Below, piece after piece: positions 57,604 to 64,000 of a DNA stretch of 64,000 nucleotides. The notes under the pieces were generated by a model. It was given only the letters and a program-made list of their open reading frames with translations. It was not told the origin of the DNA and ran no database searches. The position numbers and the translations under genes were made by a program. Numbering within the stretch: the first letter of the stretch is position 1; every line of letters starts with the position of its first letter. This DNA is from Rhabditophanes sp. KR3021 (Eukaryota; Nematoda; Chromadorea; Rhabditida; Alloionematidae). The stretch spans positions 434,001 to 498,000 of the forward strand of contig CAUJLY010000006.1 in the NCBI GenBank assembly GCA_963281155.1, in the 5' to 3' direction.

Positions 57604-58706
57604 TTATGATTGTAATTCCAATTTTCTATAATACGAATAAACACATATATTGTTAAAGATAATTGCTATCATAAAGAATATAGGAAATAAATTTACGGTA
57701 ACATCCACAAAATAAAGATAATCCTTGATTCGAAGAAATAATACAACACCAAACAAATAAATTGTAGGGAATACAAAAAAAAGAATGGTGTATATGAAAA
57801 TGTTAGTATAGTATTTTAAAATTTGTTTATATTTAATAATTATTCTTTCATTAGTTTGTTTTTTTATAAGTGCCTGCATTTCTTTAAAAACTAACGAGCA
57901 TTTATAGATAAAGTATGCTACTGTAAATGAAAATATACAAATTAAACTAGATACATTTAAAAGTACATGAATTAGTTTGCTTCCCCCATAGCATGCCATA
58001 GTCACAGATGTATTTGTAAAGATTTGCAATTCTGTTACATTATATTTTTCGAAGTAAATTTCATCACTTTCCTTTCTTGAAATGTTTGAAAGAAACCATG
58101 AGCAAAATATTATTATGGATGAAGTAAAATAACCCAAAAGTAGATATTTATCAATTTTGGTGTAGTCGTTGAATTGTTTTCGTTTAACAAAAATATTTGC
58201 TGAAAGCTGGATATAAATGTCATAGTTAAAAATCAAATCTCACCTCTACCCACAATATCCACAAAGAATATAAATAGAATACCGACTAAGAAAACTATAG
58301 TTAATGCCTTTAAAATTATAAAATATTTAATTAGTTTATTAAAATTGAAAAGTCTTACAATTGTAATATGACAACCTTTGTCACCAGTGAATTTTATGAA
58401 TCCAGCGCAAACACCTAAAAATAGCTTATAAACAACAAATTGGGATTTACCACAGAATGATGGAAGAAGGATCCGTAGTCGCATTATTATTCCAAAATTA
58501 AAAGCAATAATAATAAAATAACATCGACTATAAATTAAGAAATTTATATAAGCCAATGAATTCTCAGATTTAATACGTTTGAGATACCAAAGATTTACGA
58601 TATTTGATAATAAAGTCATAATTGTTATAAAATCTTGGATAACAAGTAATACATCATCATAGCAATCAAAAATAGGACGAAATAAATAGCAATATTCAAA
58701 ATACAT
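57604..58706 (-). CDS. 7TM chemoreceptor, type A (copy 2)
   Basis: Three exons (58706-58359, 58307-58244, 58199-57604) join to 335 aa. The 64-nt middle exon (ALTIVFLVGILFIFFVDIVG) is flanked by introns of 51 and 44 bp and is what makes the frame work. Aligns with type A copy 1 at 30563-31635: GDKGCHITI against GENGCQISL, GR-x-N…YTKIDK against GR-x-N…FTKIHK, and SYYRK against IYYRK near the end. Copy 1 lacks the second intron. Ends 77 bp from the convergent cysteine-rich gene. Intact. Confidence 0.68.
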
Positions 58707-59709
58707 TGTAATTATTACTTATAAAAGTCAAAAAGTAAATATGTATTTTAGTCAAATAATAAACCATCTGTCAAAGAAGTTGCTGCAAAAAGATTAGTAA
58801 TACTTGTATAACAGGAGGTAATTAAATATTCAATTTATCACTTAAAAATATATTACTTAGCTACATGAATATACCCATTCAAATTAATTTTTAAATAAAC
58901 AAATTTATAATTAACCTTAATGAAATATAATTTACTTTGTAGAATCGGAATCCTTTTTTGTATTGAAAGTAATTACAAATGATTTGATCAAATCCAAATT
59001 TCATTATTTTCATAACATTTCTCTTTTTAAAATTATTATTGGTAATGAACATAGTTCAATAAAGTCTGGCATATTCATATATAAAAATTTAAAAATTGCT
59101 CCAACGTTTTTTGTCCATATAACATAAATTTTTAATAATGTAGATGAATTACGAAAGGTTGTGACAAATTATAACAACCAGATTCGGAATACACCTTCTG
59201 AAACTTCTTTTCTTTATCATTGCCTTGCAGGCCGCCTATCCTTAACCAAATAAGATTTTAACTTCTTACATAAGAGCATTGATTAATGTAAACCTATTTT
59301 GACACTTACAAATATAGTGCAAAAAAAATATTTTTTTATTACTTGTGGTCTTCCCTTATTAATAATCTTACCAAGCGAACTACTTGATTTTATAAATATG
59401 CCATTAGACTCAGTTTTTCCAGCTCTACAAACTGGTGCAACAGTTTTTTCATAATATCAGTTTAGGGCTCATTCCTGGAGCAAGCCTGGGAAAAGTCAAG
59501 GTTTCTAACCATTTATACCTCTGCTCTCAGAGCAATATGTATTTTATAAACAATTCTGTTAATGCAGTTTGAAAGCCACGGTTTTTTATACCTAAATCAT
59601 TTTAAAAAATTTCAATATCTCTCTTCTGCTGGGCAGGGGAGGCATTTGAAAACTTTGCAAAAAATTTGTTACTGGCATATTTACGGATTTACGGAATTTA
59701 AGAATTATA
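58707..59709. other. 1-kb intergenic region
   Basis: AT-rich, with slightly more complex sequence at 59450-59660 (GGAGCAAGCCTGGG; GCTGGGCAGGGGAGGC) that may belong to the transposon fragment following, but no frame is supported. Confidence 0.4.
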
Positions 59710-60153
59710 TACAGGGGAAATGAACCTGAAGTCACTGAAAATATGTTTCAATTTATCAAATCAATTGGAATAAGAATGCGAAAATATTGGAAGGCTTTTA
59801 GCGGAAATGCTGTGAATAAATTAATGAAACGGATGGACGAATATTTGAAAGTTTTACCTAATTCAAGTATCGGTCTTATTAACATGAAAGTGATTCTCAA
59901 CAAACTTTCTAACATATATTGTATGATCTTTGCAGCTGGTGTAGATGATGTAGCTGAACTGAAACATGCTTTAAAAGAATTGATTGATGCTTATAAAATT
60001 GGTTTAATTTCAAAAAACATGACAATCACTCCGAAAACTTGCACACTCATTTACCATGCTCTTGAGCAGCTCGAAAGGCATAGATCACTTATGCTTTTTT
60101 CTGAGCAAGAACAAGAAGCTAACGACAATGTCGACGCTTACCCACCGTGGTAA
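59710..60153 (+). pseudogene. Transposon-derived gene fragment, type 1 (second copy)
   Basis: The open frame from ~59712 to 60153 reads GIRMRKYWKAFSGNAVNK…, helical regions, then ALEQLERHRSLMLFSEQEQE. It aligns with 15564-16118 (YWMTFSG; YFSEQPIE), including the FSEQ motif near the end. Truncated at both sides. Sits immediately upstream of the DXO-like gene. Confidence 0.42.
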
Positions 60154-60333
60154 TATATTCAAACGATAAGAAAGAATGAATACACACGTTCCTTATCATT
60201 GTTAGTGGGCAGCATATTATTTCATAATGATTTTTGTTAATATTTAGTTTATTCGTTCATTGATTTAGATATTATTTTTGCTGATGTTTCCTTTTAAATT
60301 TTGTCAATGCTTTGTTTTAAAAATGGTGTAACA

Positions 60334-60350
60334 TTTTATTTATTTTTTAG
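60334..60350 (+). promoter_or_regulatory. Candidate spliced-leader acceptor of DXO-like gene
   Basis: ATTTTATTTATTTTTTAG ends 8 nt before the ATG at 60359 with no coding exon upstream; a strong trans-splice acceptor. Confidence 0.55.
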
Positions 60351-60358
60351 ATATTAAG

Positions 60359-61443
60359 ATGGATCAAAAGCCAATAACTCTATTCACCTACCATTATAAC
60401 AAGTCTAATGGTGTAGTTTTGGGTTCAGGCGAATTTCCTATTTTGAAATCTTCAATCAAAAATGGTCCTGTATCATTTGATTTAGTGAAAAACTTTGGCG
60501 GATTTGCCAGACGTGATTATGAAGATATGGTCAATTCAATGTGGTCTTCTTTTGTTAAGTTTAAGCCAAATGATGAACCTACCAACTTGCGTCGTGATCT
60601 TGGTGATGCCGATATTGTGGCCTGGAGAGGATTTTTGAAAAACATTGGTTTGTTGGCTCTTAATGATTTTAAGGGTGATTTACACATCTTGGCTCAAAAA
60701 TACAATAATGTTATTTTTTTGGAGCAAATTCCTAAACCAGATCAGAATAAAGGGGGCGAAATTGAAGATCATAAGAGACAAATTGAACATCATAAGGGGC
60801 ATATGTTTGGAAATTTTATTACCGAAAATGCCAATGGTGGATCAAATGAAAATAATAACGTTGACACATCTGATGTCTGCAATATTGTACAAACGAGAAT
60901 TTTCACTCATAACGGCAAGAACACCACTGTCTGTTATACAGCTGAGGTTGATGCTCTTAAACACAAAGGTAATAAAGTATTAATATTGCTAATAAATTTT
61001 TTTAAGGATCAAATCAATTTATTGAAGTAACAACTTGCATTAAAGGTACTAATGAGAATCTAGATAATACGCTCTACAAAGAAAGAGGGAAAAAATATTG
61101 GATGAAATCCTATTTAGTTGGCATTGAAGAAATTGTAGTCGGAATAAGAAAAATAGCAAACAAACTTGTTGGCGCACCCTTTGTAGAAAGAATTCAAATT
61201 TTGAATGTTAATGAAATTTCGCAAAGAAGTGGTATTAATCCTCAACAAGTTATGGATCGTATTGCCCAAACATTGAATGAAATCAAAGAACAGTTTAATG
61301 ATCCAGATACTAAATTTGTTGAGATATCAAAAGCTAAAAATAATGATGAAATCAAGTACAAAAAGTTACCAAGAGACTATAAGTCTCCTTTACGTGGTGC
61401 TTTCCCACTTGAATTTCGTGAAGCTTATCCAGAAAAGAATTGA
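60359..61443 (+). CDS. DXO/Rai1-family decapping nuclease-like protein
   Basis: Two exons (60359-60968, 61007-61443) with a 38-bp intron give 348 aa, the usual size. Family landmarks: WRGFLKNIG, then FGNFITE, then YTAEVDALK (the ExD metal pair), IEVTTC in place of the family ELKT strand, KKYWMKSYLVGIEEIVVGIR, and VERIQILNV. DXO enzymes remove incomplete or NAD caps and degrade RNA 5'-3' in nucleus or cytosol. The catalytic Lys of ELK is Thr here, as read, so activity is uncertain. Nematodes have several divergent DXO paralogues; this is likely one. Confidence 0.82.
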
Positions 61444-61723
61444 ATTACTAGTGTTAGTACCAGACAAAAAATATTTTAACAATGTCCATAGATTATGTTG
61501 ATTCAATGTTTAAATAAAATTGTTGATTAAATACATATAGTAGATTAGTTATTATCGTTAATAGTTGCAGAAATAAAATAATTTTAAACGCAATAATTAC
61601 AAAGTATGAAACAGATAATAAGCAGTTTGAATTTAATTATAAAAAGTGTTAATTATGCAAATTAAGTGAATCTGTTGACATAATAATTGGATGCATATTT
61701 TTAATGTTTTAAATATTTATTTT

Positions 61724-61818
61724 ATTAGAGACTTTTTCAAGTTTTATTCCAAAATTAGCTAACAGTATTCATATTGAATCCTGAACGCATAATAACCTCA
61801 AACTGGGGTTTTTAAACC
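61724..61818 (-). ncRNA. SL1-type spliced-leader RNA, copy 5 (diverged)
   Basis: Leader at 61818-61797 differs by one base from the other four (…AAAAACCCC then AGTTTGAG). The donor is GTTAT rather than GTTAG. The Sm site AATTTTGGA is kept. The left arm of the 3' stem is AAAAC instead of GAGAC, which breaks the helix. It may be a decaying copy. Located just 3' of the type B receptor copy 2. Confidence 0.75.
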
Positions 61819-61850
61819 ATCATAGCTAATTTATGATTACCTTTCATACC

Positions 61851-61875
61851 CACATATGCGAAAATCTGAAGTAGA
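61851..61875 (-). promoter_or_regulatory. Proximal element of SL RNA gene 5
   Basis: Gene strand TCTACTTCAGATTTTCGCAT, continuing ATGTG, at about -57 to -33; well conserved although the RNA body has drifted. Confidence 0.68.
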
Positions 61876-62047
61876 TATTTGGGATAGGTATAAATGTGTT
61901 GAATATTTAACTACACAATGTTGTTTTGAATAATTCTTTTGTTAAGCATTTATTTATATCTTAAAATACATAAATACATTAATGAATAGAATTTAATATA
62001 AGTACAATTAAAACACTTTTTGTTGTTGTATTTGTATAGTTTTTTAT

Positions 62048-63076
62048 TCAGGTATTTCCTTGAATAACAATTACACTAGTTTTATTTCTAAATACTAATC
62101 CTAACAAATAGACGTATCTTTGTTTTAGGACCCAGCGCGACTTTGAAAGAAATGTCAAAAATATAATACTGTTCAGTATTGGTACAAAACTTGAAAATAT
62201 AACAACCCAAATTCCTAATGTTCTTGTTCCTATTCTTAATATCAATCCTACCATCAGTATAACTAAAAATATATATTACAAAATATATAAATTATGTAAC
62301 TTACATGTTGGAAGGAATTGAGCAAAAGCAGGTGTGACTGCTTGAAAACATAAAATTTAAAAAAATTCTTTGTTGAGTTTGAACGTTCCTTTACTTAATT
62401 TCAATTCATTATCTACAATAAATTTTCTATATTTGGCTAATGTTGTAATTATTGCAATAATAGGAATTAACATAGCAACCATACCAGGAACTAGATAATA
62501 AAATATCTTTAGATCCAAAACTATTGACACACTTTTACTTTCTGACGTAATACTACTATCTATTATACCAGAAATTAAACTTGAGTGATATATAATTTGG
62601 GGGTCAATGCTTTTATCAAATCCAAGAAAACATAAAGGAATAGTAAATGCTGCTACTGTAATTATTGAAATAATATACATCAGAATTAAATGTCTTAATT
62701 CTATTTTGAAACGAGTGACAAATGCATATCTAACAAAGATTGTGATGAAAACTATTGGAAAGTTTAAACAAAAGACAATGAAGAAAATCCAAACTGCAAA
62801 GCTGTAGCTGAAAAATGTTGTTGGCATGTAATCGAAATAGTTCAATCTATAAGTTAAATAATTTATTTCTTCATATGTTATCACAATAATTTCAACACGT
62901 AGAATTAAATTAGCTACTGAAAAAATTAAATCTAGTGCAAATTGACAAAAGATAGATAGCATTGCAATATTTTTTTTGCTTTCAAAATGTTTATAAAGAG
63001 ATAACACCATCAAATTAGTAAATACAGATATAAAGAAAGTTGATAAATTAAGAATAGTAAAAAAATCTAGGAACAT
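62048..63076 (-). pseudogene. 7TM chemoreceptor, type B (copy 2) with one in-frame stop
   Basis: Two exons (63076-62305, 62262-62048), 42-bp intron, same structure as 31864-32889. Alignable along the whole length: SLYKHF, SIFCQFALDLIFS, RYAFVTRFKIELR, FKLNKEFF, then AVTPAFAQFLPT and the SKSRWVLKQRY tail. A TAA at about 62357 replaces the residue that is Asn in copy 1 (HEFFN), while the frame and splice sites continue correctly for another ~100 codons. One base change could explain it, so the loss is recent or polymorphic. 328 codons otherwise open. Confidence 0.75.
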
Positions 63077-63783
63077 TTTAAATTAAATGAGTAATGAAGA
63101 TTTTAAATGACGTTTTAATAGATATTCGAGATTCGCTCACTGTACTTTTAAATTTATTTTTATAGTCTACTTTTTTCGAATAATCACTTTGCCTGTGCAA
63201 ATTATTAAAAACATCCTGTAATAGAAATATTTCATTAAACTAAAAAACGGAAGCATGATGTTTTACGTTAACATGTGTGGAATAATTCTAATTTTTTTTA
63301 AAAATTGAAAATTAAATGAACAAACTAGTTACCTTTTAATCTATTTAAATTATCAAAAAAATAATAACAGATAAGATTTTGTTAGAGAAATTGAGAATTT
63401 TAACTTTTGTAAAGTAAAACTGTGACATATTGTACAATTTGCATATTAATTATTTATATTATAATCTTTATTATTTCTTTATATATGTAACTATTATGAT
63501 AATAAAGCATTCTTTATCTATCTTAGCATTATACTATCTGACGACGTCCTCGAACTATTGCAGGGTATTGGCCATGTTGGGAACATAAAGAAATGTGATT
63601 ATGACTACAACACGGGAATTTGTAAGTTAAAAAGATTTGATTTTTCAAAAGTTAGAATATTCATTGAATCAAAAGGATATATTAAATTATGTGTAAAATG
63701 TCCAGACCAATAAATATACTTTATAAGACTATATAGTGTCCATAACAATGAAATAAGATAACTTAAATATATAATGTAAATTT
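63077..63783. other. Intergenic, nothing recognised
   Basis: Promoter side of the type B receptor copy and 3' side of the P450 that follows. A 60-codon minus frame at 63605-63787 is hydrophobic filler. Confidence 0.4.
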
Positions 63784-64000
63784 TCAAATTCTTTTCACAA
63801 TTTTACATGTAAATTTTCTAGGGGCAAGAATTCCGCCAAAATCCGATGACAGATCAACTTCTCCGTTAGGGTGAGTAAACTCAAACTTCTGGACAAGGGT
63901 TGGAAATATTAACTGAAGCTCCATTAATGCAAGAGATTTTCCCACTAAAAGAAATAATTTGAATAAAAATAATATTTTTACTTACCACAAGCTCTTGCAC
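63784..64000 (-). CDS. Cytochrome P450, C-terminal end (runs off window)
   Basis: The last exon 63944-63784 and the final 15 nt of the previous exon (64000-63986) are joined through a 39-bp intron. ARAC|VGKSLALMELQ is the heme-binding loop with its Cys, and FEFTHPNGEVD … GILAPRKFTC follows to the TGA. The intron sits at the heme loop, two residues earlier than in the P450 at 45499. Only ~58 codons are visible, so subfamily cannot be given. Confidence 0.82.

Noticed and set aside
60645..60983. 112-codon plus frame
   Set aside because: Alternate-frame shadow of the DXO-like gene.
1..64000. CRISPR arrays, bacterial operons, riboswitches
   Set aside because: No direct-repeat and spacer pattern; genes have spliceosomal introns and nematode families throughout.

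Overview
This window reads as nuclear DNA of a nematode. It is strongly AT-rich by eye, and its genes are split by very short introns (mostly 38-50 bp, ending TTTTAG or TTTAAG). It carries families that are characteristic of nematodes: srt/str/srx-like chemoreceptors, C-type lectin-CUB proteins, IgGFc-binding-like secreted proteins, a DUF1679/CHK-like kinase-fold protein and ShKT domains. The clearest lineage signal is five genes for an SL1-type spliced-leader RNA. I cannot name the species; a free-living or parasitic clade IV-type AT-rich nematode would fit, but that is inference.

Layout. 0-10 kb: a C-type lectin/CUB gene, an SL RNA gene, a str-like receptor, an unknown pseudogene, an srt receptor, a cathepsin-Z-like pseudogene, a small secreted peptide and a delta-9-type fatty acid desaturase. 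10-20 kb: a decayed MULE-like transposase region, a CHK-like gene, a transposon fragment, a kinase-only PNK gene, an intron-containing tRNA-Tyr and a zinc-finger pseudogene. 20-33 kb: an srt receptor, an IgGFc-like gene, a frameshifted Prp19 pseudogene, a NADAR gene and three chemoreceptors. 33-45 kb: a hAT relic with 12-bp inverted ends, a four-exon BTB gene, two IgGFc-like genes interleaved with three SL RNA genes, and ABCC and hAT fragments. 45-51 kb: a P450, a nicotinic-receptor-like channel with a frameshift, a truncated tandem copy of its 5' end, and a choline-transporter-like gene. 53-64 kb: a chemoreceptor, an 829-aa cysteine-rich ShKT protein, two more chemoreceptors (one with an in-frame stop), a DXO/Rai1-like gene, a fifth SL RNA and the end of another P450.

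How it hangs together. The region is accessory, fast-evolving chromosome: environment-facing receptors, secreted and detoxification genes, many one-lesion or fully decayed genes, and relics of at least three transposon types. Two chemoreceptor types (A and B) sit side by side near 31 kb and recur as a pair near 58-63 kb, now separated by the DXO-like gene and an SL RNA. The SL RNA genes share a conserved upstream element at fixed distance, an SL exon with splice donor, an Sm site and a 3' stem-loop; several protein genes have acceptor sites just upstream of ATG that could receive the leader.

Intron-exon structures were worked out by hand from splice motifs and reading frame. No database search was possible.
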